From: Bradyrhizobium sp. URHD0069
GTDB taxonomy: Bacteria; Pseudomonadota; Alphaproteobacteria; Rhizobiales; Xanthobacteraceae
Assembly: GCF_000701345.1 (NCBI RefSeq)
Contig: NZ_JNIJ01000010.1
Location: 159,110-223,109, forward strand
Direction: 5' to 3'
DNA length: 64,000 nt
Shown: positions 50,834 through 59,888 of the stretch, piece after piece
Layout of the letters: the number at the start of each line of letters is the position of its first letter
Position numbering within the stretch: the stretch's first letter is position 1
Program-made: the position numbers and the translations under genes
Notes under the pieces: generated by a model
The model's input: only the letters and a program-made list of their open reading frames with translations
Databases searched by the model: none
What the model was told of the DNA's origin: nothing

Positions 50834-52534
50834 TCAAACCCTCGTCATATCGAACTGCGCCTTCTGGCCGGTGCCGTAACGCCGCAGCGCGCCGTCTTCG
50901 CCGACCGCATTGGGACGCTGAAAGATCCAGTTTTGCCACGCCGTCAGGCGGGAAAAGATTTTCGATTCCATGGTCTCGGGCCCGACGAAGCGCAAATTGG
51001 CTTCCATGCCGGTGAGACCGTCGGGCGAGAAGCTGGTCCGCTCCTCGAAGAACACCCTGATCTCGTCATCCCAATCGATATCGTCGAGCGCGAAGGTGAC
51101 GAGGCCGAGCTGCTCGGCCTCCTCGGCGTCGAGCGCCTGGCCGATCCTCTCTCGCGCGCGCTCCAGGTCCGATGGGTCGGCCTGAAAACGCGATTGCAGC
51201 CGCGTCAGGCCGTGGCTCATCGGGTAGGATCCGAAATTCATCGCAGTCAATTCGATCGTCGGAGGCGCGCGGTTGTCGCCCTGCTTCTGGCCGATCAGCA
51301 TGTAGGAGCGGTCGGCTGCGAACACGAGTTCGGCCAGCGTGCCGACGAAGCACGAGCCCGGCTCCACCAGCGTCACCAGCGTGCGCGAGGTGACGTCGAT
51401 GCGCTTCAGCACGCGCTTCCAGTACTGCCTGACTTCGTTGACCAGCCAGTGTGCCTTGTTGGCTTCGAGAAACGCGTCGCAAGCAGCAATGTTGGCGCGC
51501 TCGCCATGCGACTTGAACACCAGCATCGCGGTCTCAAGCTCGTTGATGCGCAAATGAAGTATCGCGTCATCAAGTTCGCGCGCCACCTGCAGCGGCCAGA
51601 ACGAGGCGCCTTGCGCGATCATGCCGTCGATATCGGCCGGTGGACGTGCCTCCGGAGCCTTGATCGAAATGGTCGCGATGCGTTCGGCGCGATTGATATC
51701 GACACTGACGAAATCGTAGCGCACGCCGTTGTCGTCAAAGCTGCGCGTCAATGGCGTGAGCACAATGCCTTTTCCCGCGCCGTTGCGCGTCGACGCGGCG
51801 GCGAATTCTTTCGTGCGCTCCGCGACCTTGGCTTCTAACTTGCTGTTCGGCACGATCTCGTCGACGAGGCGCCACTGCACAGCGCGCTTGCCCTTGATGC
51901 CTTCCTCGATGGTGCAGAAATAATCGGCGTGATCACGGCGCACCTTGCGCTTGTCGACCACCCGCGTCAGTCCGCCGGTGCCCGGCAACACCGCGAGCAG
52001 CGGCACTTCCGGCAGCGCCACCGCCGCCGCGCCGTCGTCGGCGAGGATGATGTGATCGGTTGCGAGCGCCAGTTCGTAACCGCCGCCGGCCGCGGTGCCG
52101 TTGACGACGGTGATGAAGCGCTGCCCGGAATTCTCGCTGGAATCCTCCAGGCCGTTACGGGTCTCGTTGGTGAACTTGCAGAAGTTGACCTTGTGGGCGT
52201 GCGTGGCGCCCGCCAGCATGCGGATGTTGGCGCCGGCGCAGAACACGCGGTTCTTGCCGGAGCGCAGCAGCACCACCTTCACGCCGGGGTGCTCGAAGCG
52301 CAGCCGCTGCACGGCATCGGCGAGTTCGATGTCGACGCCGAGATCGTAGGAATTCAGCTTGAGCTGATAGCCCTCGAACAGGCCGCCATTCTCATCGACA
52401 TCCATGGTCAGCGTCCCGACGTCGCCATCGACGTCCAGCTTCCAGTGCCGGTAGCGCGACGGATCGGTCTGAAAATCGATGCGCTGGGCGCCGCCAGCAA
52501 GGACGCGATCTTCACCGGCCTTTTCGCCAGCCAT
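50834..52534 (-). CDS. boxC: 2,3-epoxybenzoyl-CoA dihydrolase
   Basis: A 566-residue member of the crotonase superfamily. BoxC opens the epoxide ring to 3,4-dehydroadipyl-CoA semialdehyde and formate. Typical features: VKVVLLRSGKNRVFCAGANIRMLAG (oxyanion region), NETRNGLEDSSENSGQRF and GTAAGGGYELALATDHIILADD. Length matches BoxC, which is longer than simple hydratases. It starts 36 bases after a TGCA-N6-TGCA operator. It is upstream of boxB. Confidence 0.96.
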   Translation of the reverse strand: MAGEKAGEDRVLAGGAQRIDFQTDPSRYRHWKLDVDGDVGTLTMDVDENGGLFEGYQLKLNSYDLGVDIELADAVQRLRFEHPGVKVVLLRSGKNRVFCAGANIRMLAGATHAHKVNFCKFTNETRNGLEDSSENSGQRFITVVNGTAAGGGYELALATDHIILADDGAAAVALPEVPLLAVLPGTGGLTRVVDKRKVRRDHADYFCTIEEGIKGKRAVQWRLVDEIVPNSKLEAKVAERTKEFAAASTRNGAGKGIVLTPLTRSFDDNGVRYDFVSVDINRAERIATISIKAPEARPPADIDGMIAQGASFWPLQVARELDDAILHLRINELETAMLVFKSHGERANIAACDAFLEANKAHWLVNEVRQYWKRVLKRIDVTSRTLVTLVEPGSCFVGTLAELVFAADRSYMLIGQKQGDNRAPPTIELTAMNFGSYPMSHGLTRLQSRFQADPSDLERARERIGQALDAEEAEQLGLVTFALDDIDWDDEIRVFFEERTSFSPDGLTGMEANLRFVGPETMESKIFSRLTAWQNWIFQRPNAVGEDGALRRYGTGQKAQFDMTRV

Positions 52535-52569
52535 TGGGCCACCATCATTCGCTTTTCGGGTTAACGATT

Positions 52570-52589
52570 ACATGCACAATAATGCATGT
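52570..52589. promoter_or_regulatory. BoxR-type operator, TGCA-N6-TGCA palindrome
   Basis: ACATGCA-CAATAA-TGCATGT is a perfect inverted repeat with TGCA at 52573-52576 and 52583-52586, six bases apart. TGCA repeats with this spacing are the known sites of BzdR/BoxR regulators, and the boxR gene is in this cluster. The site lies 36 bases before the boxC start, where a repressor would block transcription. Confidence 0.75.
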
Positions 52590-52672
52590 TTTAGAACTGG
52601 TCCACCCTAAAACGCCGAAAGATGCATTTTGTTTCATGTGCGGCTGACGGCAAAGCTGGCTCGGCCAATGGC

Positions 52673-53491
52673 CTACACAGCCCGCCCCTGCGAGGCCTCG
52701 TTGCTGTGTAAAACGGCGCTTGCGAATTCCGAGATCGTCTCCAGTGCCGCCTCGGATGCTTCACGATGCGGCGAGTGTCCGGCCCCCGGGATGATCGTGA
52801 CGTCGACCGGGCAATAGCATTCGTCCCTGGCGATCTCGATCTGCCGAAGTGTCCCGTATTGGTCATCGGCGCCCTGCAGGATCGCAACCGGCACGCGGAT
52901 ATAGGCGAGGTATTCCGAGATATCCCAGTTCCGAAATGTCGGATCGAGCCACGCTCCATTCCAGCCGTAGAACGCGTTGTCTACATCTTTGTGCCAGCGC
53001 GCCAGCTTTGTCTTCAGATCGGTAGTTTCATAAGCGGTCTTGATCTCGGCGATCGAGGCCACCGAAATATCTTCGACGATGAAATGCGGCGCGATCATCG
53101 CAACGCCTTGCACGCGATGGTCCTGATGCGCGCCGGCATAGATCGCCGCGATCGAGGCGCCGTCGGAATGCCCGACGAGCACGCCGCGTCGGAAGCCGAT
53201 CGTATCCAGCAGTTTCGGCAGCACATCGAGCGCTTCGATATGCATGTAGTCGATCGGGCGCGGCAGCTTTACAGGCGTCGAGGCGCCATAGCCGGCGCGC
53301 GAATAGACCAACACGCCGGCCTCGGTTGAGGCCTGCAGCCGGTCCGGAAAATCCCCCCACAGCCCGGCCGACCCTAAACCCTCATGCAGCATGACGATCG
53401 TCGGCGCGTCCTCCGGCGCGGGACCGATCATGCGGTATTCGAGATCGGACGCGCCGATGGTCAGGAAGCCGGCGGGGGAAAGGGTGGTCAT
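52673..53491 (-). CDS. alpha/beta hydrolase of the benzoate cluster
   Basis: A 272-residue soluble hydrolase. The fold is complete: MLHEGLGSAGLWGDF (HEG oxyanion), nucleophile Ser in VGHSDGASIA, acid in ILQGADDQYG and His in GAGHSPHREA. The conserved pattern suggests an esterase, lactonase or thioesterase. In a box cluster it may act on a pathway lactone or CoA thioester; that role is inferred. It lies between benzoate-CoA ligase and boxC. Confidence 0.8.
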   Translation of the reverse strand: MTTLSPAGFLTIGASDLEYRMIGPAPEDAPTIVMLHEGLGSAGLWGDFPDRLQASTEAGVLVYSRAGYGASTPVKLPRPIDYMHIEALDVLPKLLDTIGFRRGVLVGHSDGASIAAIYAGAHQDHRVQGVAMIAPHFIVEDISVASIAEIKTAYETTDLKTKLARWHKDVDNAFYGWNGAWLDPTFRNWDISEYLAYIRVPVAILQGADDQYGTLRQIEIARDECYCPVDVTIIPGAGHSPHREASEAALETISEFASAVLHSNEASQGRAV

Positions 53492-53513
53492 GTCGTTTCG
53501 TTCACACGCTTAG

Positions 53514-53612
53514 TCATTCCGGACAGGTCGCGAAGCGAGCTGATCCGGAATCTCGAAAGATTGTTCACCGCTCGAGATTCCGGGTTCGCGCTGACGCGCG
53601 CCCCGGAATGAC
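53514..53612. repeat. palindromic repeat, CATTCCGG type
   Basis: CATTCCGGACAGGTCGCGAA at the left and CGCGCCCCGGAATG at the right, with GGAATCTCGA/TCGAGATTCC inside. The unit lies between the ligase stop and hydrolase start and could form a long hairpin. Confidence 0.6.
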
Positions 53613-53618
53613 GAAACA

Positions 53619-55169
53619 TCATCTGTTATCCCCATCCCGCAACTTGAACCGCTGAATCTTCCCGGTCGCCGTCTTCGGCAGGCTGTCCACCACATCGATC
53701 CAGCGCGGATATTTCCACGGCCCGATCTTCTGCTTGACGTGTTCCTTCAGCGCATCGTGCAGGCCGTCTTGTTTCGCATCCGCACGCAGCACCACGAATG
53801 CTTTGGGCTTCAAAAGGCCTTCCGGGTCGGCTTCCGGCACCACGGCGGCCTCTAACACCGCGGGATGGGTGATCAACGCGCTCTCGACCTCGAACGGCGA
53901 CACCCAGATGCCGGACACCTTGAACATATCGTCGCTGCGGCCGCAAAACGTGTAGCGCCCGTCGGCGTCGCGAATGTATTTGTCGCCGGTACGGGTCCAG
54001 TGGCCCTCGAATGTTTGCCGGCTTTTGCTGCGCTGGTTCCAGTAGCCTTCGCCGGCCGAGGGCGCATCGACCAGCAGTTCGCCAATCTCCCCATCGGGCA
54101 CATCGGCACCGGCCTCGTTGACCAGCCGCACCCCGTAGCCCGGCACCGGGCGGCCCGACGTGCCGTATTTGATATCGCCCGGCGCGTTGGAGAGAAAAAT
54201 ATGCAACAGCTCGGTCGAGCCGACGCCGTCGAGGATGTCGACGCCGAATCGCGCCTTCCAGGCGTTGCCAACAGATTCCGGCAGCGCCTCGCCCGCGGAG
54301 GTGCAGATGCGCAAGCGTATGCCGCAGCGTTCGTTCTTCAGCGCCTCGTCGTTGAGCATCGCGGAGAACAGGGTCGGCACGCCGAAGAAGATGCTGGGGT
54401 TGTATTTGTTCATCAGCGCGAACATCACAGGCGGCGTCGGCCGCTCGGGATTGAGAATGGTGGTGGCGCCGACCGACATCGGGAACGTCAGCGCGTTGCC
54501 GAGGCCATAGGCGAAAAACAGTTTTGCGGCCGACAGCCCGACGTCGTCCTCTCGAATGCCGAGCACTTGCTTCGCATAGGTGTCCGCCGTGGCGGCGAGA
54601 TTGGAATGCAGGTGCCGAACCCCCTTGGGCATGCCGGTCGAACCTGAGGAATACAGCCAGAACGCCGGCTCGTCGGCGTGGGTTGCGGCGGTTGCAAATG
54701 AATCGCTTTCGCCCGCGAGTTCATCGGAGAGTTTCTTGTAGCCATGCGCGTCGTTGCCGGCGACGACGACATGCTCGAGGTCCGGCATCCGCCCGACCAT
54801 ATCCTTGACGACGGGCAGCAGCGCTTCGGAAATGAACAACACCCGCGCGCGGCAATCCGCCAGCACATAGGCATATTGATCTGACGTCAGCAGCGTGTTG
54901 AGCGGCACCGGCACCACGCCGGCGCGGATCGCACCGAGAAACACGATCGGAAAATCAACCGTATCGAGCATGATCATGGCGACGCGCTCTTCGCGGCGGA
55001 CGCCGAGGCGGCGCAGCAGATTAGCGACGCGGCGGCTTTGCGTTTGCAATTCGCCGTAGGTCAATTCGGAGACAGTGTCGGTGAAGGCGAGCTTTGCACC
55101 GCGGCCTTCCTCGACATTGCGGTCGAGCAGCCAGGTCACGGCATTGTAGGAACCGGACTCGCCGCTCAT
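53619..55169 (-). CDS. benzoate-CoA ligase
   Basis: A 516-residue AMP-forming acyl-CoA synthetase. Motif 1 is YSSGSTGMPKGVRHLHSN, motif 2 is DGVGSTELLHIF and the end has KTATGKIQRFKLRD (Lys at the A10 position). The length and the MILDTVDFPIVFLGAIRAGVVPVPLN core suit benzoate-CoA ligases. It activates benzoate for BoxAB. The name bclA is possible but is not asserted. It is divergent from boxR. Confidence 0.92.
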   Translation of the reverse strand: MSGESGSYNAVTWLLDRNVEEGRGAKLAFTDTVSELTYGELQTQSRRVANLLRRLGVRREERVAMIMLDTVDFPIVFLGAIRAGVVPVPLNTLLTSDQYAYVLADCRARVLFISEALLPVVKDMVGRMPDLEHVVVAGNDAHGYKKLSDELAGESDSFATAATHADEPAFWLYSSGSTGMPKGVRHLHSNLAATADTYAKQVLGIREDDVGLSAAKLFFAYGLGNALTFPMSVGATTILNPERPTPPVMFALMNKYNPSIFFGVPTLFSAMLNDEALKNERCGIRLRICTSAGEALPESVGNAWKARFGVDILDGVGSTELLHIFLSNAPGDIKYGTSGRPVPGYGVRLVNEAGADVPDGEIGELLVDAPSAGEGYWNQRSKSRQTFEGHWTRTGDKYIRDADGRYTFCGRSDDMFKVSGIWVSPFEVESALITHPAVLEAAVVPEADPEGLLKPKAFVVLRADAKQDGLHDALKEHVKQKIGPWKYPRWIDVVDSLPKTATGKIQRFKLRDGDNR

Positions 55170-55320
55170 GCCGCGCCCCCAAACCTTAAGCGTGCCACGA
55201 CGTCTTCTCCCCGGCTTTTAAGAATTATAATTCATAGAAAGGCACTCCACGCGCTTGCTGTCAATCCTTGTCGGCATTATGTTTCCAAGCGCCGCATTTC
55301 GCGCCCAACCGAACGGGGAC

Positions 55321-56223
55321 ATGACCGAAACTCTCGATCCCGAAACCGGCTTTCTCGAGCAGCTCGGCCAGCGTGTCCGCACCATGCGCGCGCTGCGCGG
55401 CATGTCGCGCAAGGTGCTGGCAAAAGTCTCCGGCATTTCCGAACGCTATATCGCGCAGCTCGAAGGCGGCAAGGGCAACGTCTCGATCGTGCTGTTGCGC
55501 CGAGTGTCGAATGCGATGGGCGCGCACCTTGAAGACCTCATTCCCGCAACCGAGCCGGCGCCGGACTGGCCGGTCATCCGCGACCTCGTGCGCAAGGCGA
55601 CGCCGAACCAGATTGCGCAGGCCAAGGACGTTCTGTCCGGCCAAGGCAGCGGCGCCTCGGCGCAGCGGCGGATGTCGTTTTCCGGCATCGCCTTGATTGG
55701 CCTGCGCGGCGCCGGCAAATCCACGCTCGGCAAAATGCTGGCGAAAAAAATCGGCTGGAGTTTTGTCGAGCTGAACAAGGAGATCGAGGCGCAGAACGGA
55801 TTGTCGGTCGCCGAGATCATCGCGCTCTACGGCCAGGAAGGTTTTCGGCGCATGGAGCAGGCGGCGCTCGGCCAATTGCTGGCGCGAAAAGAGCTGATGG
55901 TGCTCGCGACCGGCGGCGGCATCGTCTCGGAGCCGCTCACCTTCGACCTGATCCTGTCGTCGTTCTACACGATCTGGCTGAAGGCCGAGCCGGAAGAACA
56001 TATGGCGCGGGTGCGCAGGCAAGGCGATCTGCGGCCGATGGCGGATGATCGCTCGGCGATGGCGGAATTACGCACCATTTTGTTGAGCCGCGAGCCGTTG
56101 TATGCCCGCGCGTCTGCGGTGGTGGATACCGCAGGGCTTTCCGTGGATGCGGCGGCGGCGCGTTTGATCGATGCGGTGTCACCGGTGCTGGAGCAAGATG
56201 CGCGAATGTTCGCGCGGGGGTGA
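55321..56223 (+). CDS. boxR: BoxR/BzdR-type regulator (HTH fused to shikimate-kinase-like domain)
   Basis: A 300-residue fusion. The N-terminal HTH has LGQRVRTMRALRGMSRKVLAKVSGISERYIAQLEGGKGN, an XRE domain. A linker leads to a shikimate-kinase-like domain with P-loop GLRGAGKSTLGKML and GGGIVSEPLT, which senses benzoyl-CoA in this family. It represses the box genes until benzoyl-CoA appears. The start at 55321 gives MTETLDPETGFLEQL; a longer frame exists to 55255. It is divergent from the ligase gene. A palindrome GAATTATAATTC lies near 55223, between the two starts. Confidence 0.93.
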   Translation: MTETLDPETGFLEQLGQRVRTMRALRGMSRKVLAKVSGISERYIAQLEGGKGNVSIVLLRRVSNAMGAHLEDLIPATEPAPDWPVIRDLVRKATPNQIAQAKDVLSGQGSGASAQRRMSFSGIALIGLRGAGKSTLGKMLAKKIGWSFVELNKEIEAQNGLSVAEIIALYGQEGFRRMEQAALGQLLARKELMVLATGGGIVSEPLTFDLILSSFYTIWLKAEPEEHMARVRRQGDLRPMADDRSAMAELRTILLSREPLYARASAVVDTAGLSVDAAAARLIDAVSPVLEQDARMFARG

Positions 56224-56239
56224 CGTCGCACGTCACCCG

Positions 56240-56405
56240 TTACAGCAGCATCGATTTCACCGAATCCGCACCCTCGCGAAGCAGCGGCAGAAATCGATCG
56301 ATCATTTCACCGGTCGAGACACGATCGACATGCGCGCCCATATTGACCGCGGCGACGATGGCGCCGTCGTAGCGGCGGATCGGCACGGAGATCGATCGGA
56401 ATCCC
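56240..56405 (-). pseudogene. C-terminal fragment of an IclR-family regulator
   Basis: The minus strand encodes SISVPIRRYDGAIVAAVNMGAHVDRVSTGEMIDRFLPLLREGAD to a stop. This is the end of the IclR effector domain seen in aromatic regulators of the PcaU/PobR type. The rest is missing: upstream the frame meets CACCTCTCCCGTCGGGAGAGG, a short hairpin, then the end of livF. It looks like a remnant left after a deletion. Confidence 0.7.
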
Positions 56406-56463
56406 ACCTCTCCCGTCGGGAGAGGTGAAACCGAGCACGCGGCAATGGTTGTGAGCAGCAAAT

Positions 56464-57183
56464 TTAAACACCCAAGTACCGGTGCTGCAGGCTGGGCTGT
56501 GCGATCAACTCCTGCGATGTGCCGCTCCACACCGCGCGGCCGCGCTCGATAATATAATGCCGGTCGGCGATGCGGGTGAGGTGCTCGATGTTCTTGTCGA
56601 TGACCAGAACCGATTGCCCCCGCGCCTTGAGCATCGACAGGCAGTTCCAGATTTCCTCGCGGATCAGCGGCGCGAGGCCCTCCGTGGCCTCGTCCATGAT
56701 CAACAGACGCGGATTGGTCATCAGCGCGCGGCCGATCGCCAGCATCTGCTGCTCGCCGCCTGACAGCGTGCCGCCCATATTGCTTCCGCGTTCGGCCAGC
56801 CTCGGGAACAGCGCGTGGATCTTTTCGATCGTCCATGGATCGGGATTACCGAGACGATTGCCGGCAGCCGCGACGAGATTTTCGCGCACCGTCAGGTTCG
56901 GAAATATTTGACGCCCCTCCGGCACCAGTCCGATTCCCAATTGGGCAATCCGGAACGAGGGAAGCTTGCGAACGTCCTGTGCGGCGAACCGGATCGCGCC
57001 GGCGCGCGCCGGAGTCAGCCCCATAATGGATCGGATGGTGGTGGTTTTGCCCATGCCGTTGCGGCCCATCATGGCCACCATCTCACCGGTCCGCACGGAA
57101 AGCGACAGACCGAACAGCACCTGACTGAGGCCATAGCAGGTCTCGATGTCGTTGACCTCAAGCAAGGCAGTCGCGTCAGCCAT
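56464..57183 (-). CDS. livF: branched-chain-type ABC transporter ATPase, LivF
   Basis: A 239-residue LivF ATPase. Walker A GRNGMGKTTT, signature LSGGEQQMLAIGRAL and Walker B LLIMDEATEGLAP. The start overlaps the livG stop by eight bases. It powers the importer encoded here, probably for benzoate, because it sits with the box genes; branched-chain amino acids are the family alternative. Confidence 0.93.
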   Translation of the reverse strand: MADATALLEVNDIETCYGLSQVLFGLSLSVRTGEMVAMMGRNGMGKTTTIRSIMGLTPARAGAIRFAAQDVRKLPSFRIAQLGIGLVPEGRQIFPNLTVRENLVAAAGNRLGNPDPWTIEKIHALFPRLAERGSNMGGTLSGGEQQMLAIGRALMTNPRLLIMDEATEGLAPLIREEIWNCLSMLKARGQSVLVIDKNIEHLTRIADRHYIIERGRAVWSGTSQELIAQPSLQHRYLGV

Positions 57184-57943
57184 GACGGGTCACCGCGTGC
57201 TGTTCGCCGAGATAAGCGCGCCGGACTTCTGCGTTTTGGCGGATCGCCGCCGGCTCGTCGGAAGCGATGACGCGCCCGTAGACCAGAACGCTGATGCGGT
57301 CGGCCAGCGCGAACACCGCGTCCATGTCATGTTCGACCAGGACGATGGTGACTTCCCGCCGCAACTCCTGCAGCAGCTTCACCATGCGGCCCGATTCCGT
57401 GGCGCCAAGTCCCGCCATCGGTTCGTCGAGCAGCAATAATTGCGGCTTGGTGGCCAGCGCGACGGCGAGTTCAAGTTCGCGTTGCTCGCCATGGCTCAAT
57501 TCCGAAACCAGGACGTCGGCGCGGTTGGCGAGTCCAACCCGGTCCAGGGCGGCCAGCGCGCTTTGACGGAGATGGCTTTCCTTGCGGGCGTTGCCCCAGA
57601 AGCGGAACGAGTGACCGTCGTTGGCCTGCGCCGCCAGCGCGACATTGTCGAGCGCAGTGAACTCGAGCAACAGCGAGGTGATCTGAAACGAGCGTGCCAG
57701 CCCGAGCGCGCAACGGCGATACGCCGGCACATGGGTGATATCGGCACCCGCCAGGCGAATGGTGCCGGCATGCGGCAGCAAATGCCCGGTCAGCTGGCTG
57801 ATCAACGTGGTCTTGCCGGCGCCGTTCGGGCCGATGATGGCGTGCAATTCACCTTTCGCGACATCGAGCGAGACATTGTCGGTCGCCAGGATTCCGCCAA
57901 AGCGCCGGACCAGATTTTCAACGCGGAGCAAGGGATCAGCCAC
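57176..57943 (-). CDS. livG: branched-chain-type ABC transporter ATPase, LivG
   Basis: A 255-residue LivG ATPase from GTG 57943, fixed by GGAGG seven bases upstream. Walker A GPNGAGKTTL, signature LSHGEQRELELAVAL and Walker B LLLDEPMAGLG. It overlaps the livM stop by eight bases and the livF start by eight bases, showing tight coupling. Confidence 0.93.
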   Translation of the reverse strand: MADPLLRVENLVRRFGGILATDNVSLDVAKGELHAIIGPNGAGKTTLISQLTGHLLPHAGTIRLAGADITHVPAYRRCALGLARSFQITSLLLEFTALDNVALAAQANDGHSFRFWGNARKESHLRQSALAALDRVGLANRADVLVSELSHGEQRELELAVALATKPQLLLLDEPMAGLGATESGRMVKLLQELRREVTIVLVEHDMDAVFALADRISVLVYGRVIASDEPAAIRQNAEVRRAYLGEQHAVTRHG

Positions 57944-58883
57944 GACGCAGCCTCCCCAACAGCCCGTCAATGCCGCCGCGCCCGAACAGCACGATCAGCA
58001 ACAGCAGCGGCCCCATAATGAGCGCCCAATATTCTGTGACCTGCGAGAGGAACTCTTCCAGAACCAGAAAGGCGATCGTGCCGATCACCGGGCCGAACAG
58101 CGAGCCCATGCCGCCGAGGATAACCATCACCATCAGGTCGCCGGAGCGGGTCCAGTACATTGTCGCAGGACTGATGAAATCCGTGTTGTTGGCAAGCAGT
58201 GCGCCGGCCAAACCGCACATTGTGCCGGCGATAACAAAGCAAACCAGCCGGTAGCGGTTGGCGGGAAACCCGATCGCCTGCATCCGCTGTTCGTTGGAGC
58301 GCAGGCCCTGAACCACCATGCCGAAACGCGAATTGACGATGCGCCAGACCAGATAGATCCCGCCGAACAGACAGCCGAGGCAAAGATAATAAAATTGCAC
58401 GCGGCTCGACAGATCGATGAGGCCGCCGAAATCGCTGCGCTTGTAGATCGTCAGGCCGTCGTCGCCGCCGTAGCGGGCAAGCCCGGATGCGACGTAATAA
58501 GCCATCTGCGCGAAGGCGAGCGTAATCATGATGAAATAGACACCGCGCGTGCGCAGCGACAGCGCGCCGACGGCAAGCGCGAACAGCGCCGAGGCCGCAA
58601 GCGCCATCGGCCACTGAATCAGTGCCGAGCCGACGCCTTCTTGCGCGAGAATGCCGACCGCATATCCGCCGATGCCGAGATAGGCGGCGTGACCGAAGCT
58701 CATCATCCCGCCATAACCCATGATGAGATTGAGGCTTACCGCTGCCAGCGCGAAAATGACGATGCGGGTGAACAGCGTCAGCGCGAAGACGTTGCCGCTC
58801 GCCGACGTATAGAGCGGAAGCAATAGGAGTCCGGCGGCCACCAGCGCCGCGGTCACGTTGCGGGCGTTGAGCGAAGCGGTCAT
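57936..58883 (-). CDS. livM: branched-chain-type ABC transporter permease, LivM
   Basis: A 315-residue permease from ATG 58883 (MTASLNARNVTAALVAA), with about eight to ten spans. Signatures are LNLIMGYGGMMSFGHAAYLGIGGYAVG and FGRGGIDGLLGR at the end. The frame is open upstream only because it overlaps livH. It overlaps livH by four bases (ATGA) and livG by eight. Confidence 0.93.
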   Translation of the reverse strand: MTASLNARNVTAALVAAGLLLLPLYTSASGNVFALTLFTRIVIFALAAVSLNLIMGYGGMMSFGHAAYLGIGGYAVGILAQEGVGSALIQWPMALAASALFALAVGALSLRTRGVYFIMITLAFAQMAYYVASGLARYGGDDGLTIYKRSDFGGLIDLSSRVQFYYLCLGCLFGGIYLVWRIVNSRFGMVVQGLRSNEQRMQAIGFPANRYRLVCFVIAGTMCGLAGALLANNTDFISPATMYWTRSGDLMVMVILGGMGSLFGPVIGTIAFLVLEEFLSQVTEYWALIMGPLLLLIVLFGRGGIDGLLGRLRRG

Positions 58884-59797
58884 CGCCGGCTGGCTGGAAA
58901 CAGCCCCTCCGGCCGCACCACCAGCACCATCGCCATCAAGAGATAGATCAGCATCGAGGAGAGCGCGGGCGCCGCGGTCGACGCGGCGGTCGAGCTCAGC
59001 ATCTGGCGCAGCAGGTCGGGCAGGAACGCACGGCCCAGCGTATCGATCATCCCGACGAAGATCGCGGCGAGAAACGCACCGCGGATAGAGCCGATGCCGC
59101 CGATCACGATGATGACGAAGGCGAGGATCAAAATGTTTTCGCCCATCCCGATCTGGACCGTCAAGATAGGCGCCTGCATCAGCCCGGCGAGCCCGGCAAG
59201 TGCCGCGCCGAGCCCGAACACCAGGGTGTAGAGCAGCTTGATGTTGACGCCGAGCGCACCGATCATTTCCCGGTTGGAGGCGCCGGCGCGGATCAGCATA
59301 CCGACCCTGGTGCGCATCACGACGAGGTAAAGCATCAGCGCGACAGCGAGTGCCACCACGATAATCGCAAGCCGGTAGGCGGGATAATAGACGCCGGGCA
59401 TGATCGCGATCGGCACCGTCAGCCACGCCGGCAGCGGCAGCGTAAGACCAGCCGGACCCCAGATCAGCCGCACCGCATCATTGAAGAACAGGATCAACCC
59501 GAACGTCGCCAGCACGTGATCCAGATGATCACGGCCGTAAAGGTGGCGAAGCGCTGCGAATTCCAGCACGATACCGAGCAGCAGCGTCGCGCCCAGCGCG
59601 AGCAGCACGCCGATGATGAAATTCCCCGTCCACATCACGAAGGTCGCCGCAAAGTAGGCGCCCATCATATAGAGCGAGCCATGCGCCAGATTGACGAAGT
59701 CCATGATGCCGAAAACGAGCGTCAATCCCGCCGCCAGCAGAAACAGCAGCAGGCCGAACTGCAATCCGTTCAGGAATTGTTCGACGACAAGCAGCAT
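58880..59797 (-). CDS. livH: branched-chain-type ABC transporter permease, LivH
   Basis: A 305-residue permease with about eight spans. Features are LQFGLLLFLLAAGLTLVFGIMDFVNLAHGSLYMMGAYFAAT, the LivH start, and MRTRVGMLIRAGASNREMIGALGVN, the cytoplasmic loop that contacts the ATPase. It pairs with LivM. Confidence 0.93.
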   Translation of the reverse strand: MLLVVEQFLNGLQFGLLLFLLAAGLTLVFGIMDFVNLAHGSLYMMGAYFAATFVMWTGNFIIGVLLALGATLLLGIVLEFAALRHLYGRDHLDHVLATFGLILFFNDAVRLIWGPAGLTLPLPAWLTVPIAIMPGVYYPAYRLAIIVVALAVALMLYLVVMRTRVGMLIRAGASNREMIGALGVNIKLLYTLVFGLGAALAGLAGLMQAPILTVQIGMGENILILAFVIIVIGGIGSIRGAFLAAIFVGMIDTLGRAFLPDLLRQMLSSTAASTAAPALSSMLIYLLMAMVLVVRPEGLFPASRR

Positions 59798-59888
59798 GAA
59801 AATTTTACATCGCGCCTAAAGAAAACAATGTGCTGAAAGGAAAACAGCGGCAGCGCGAGCGCCGCCGCCGTGTTGCCGAGGGCCGCAA

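Noticed and set aside
57735..58826. A 363-codon plus-strand frame opposite livM and livG
   Set aside because: Antisense of two clear transporter genes; biased composition.
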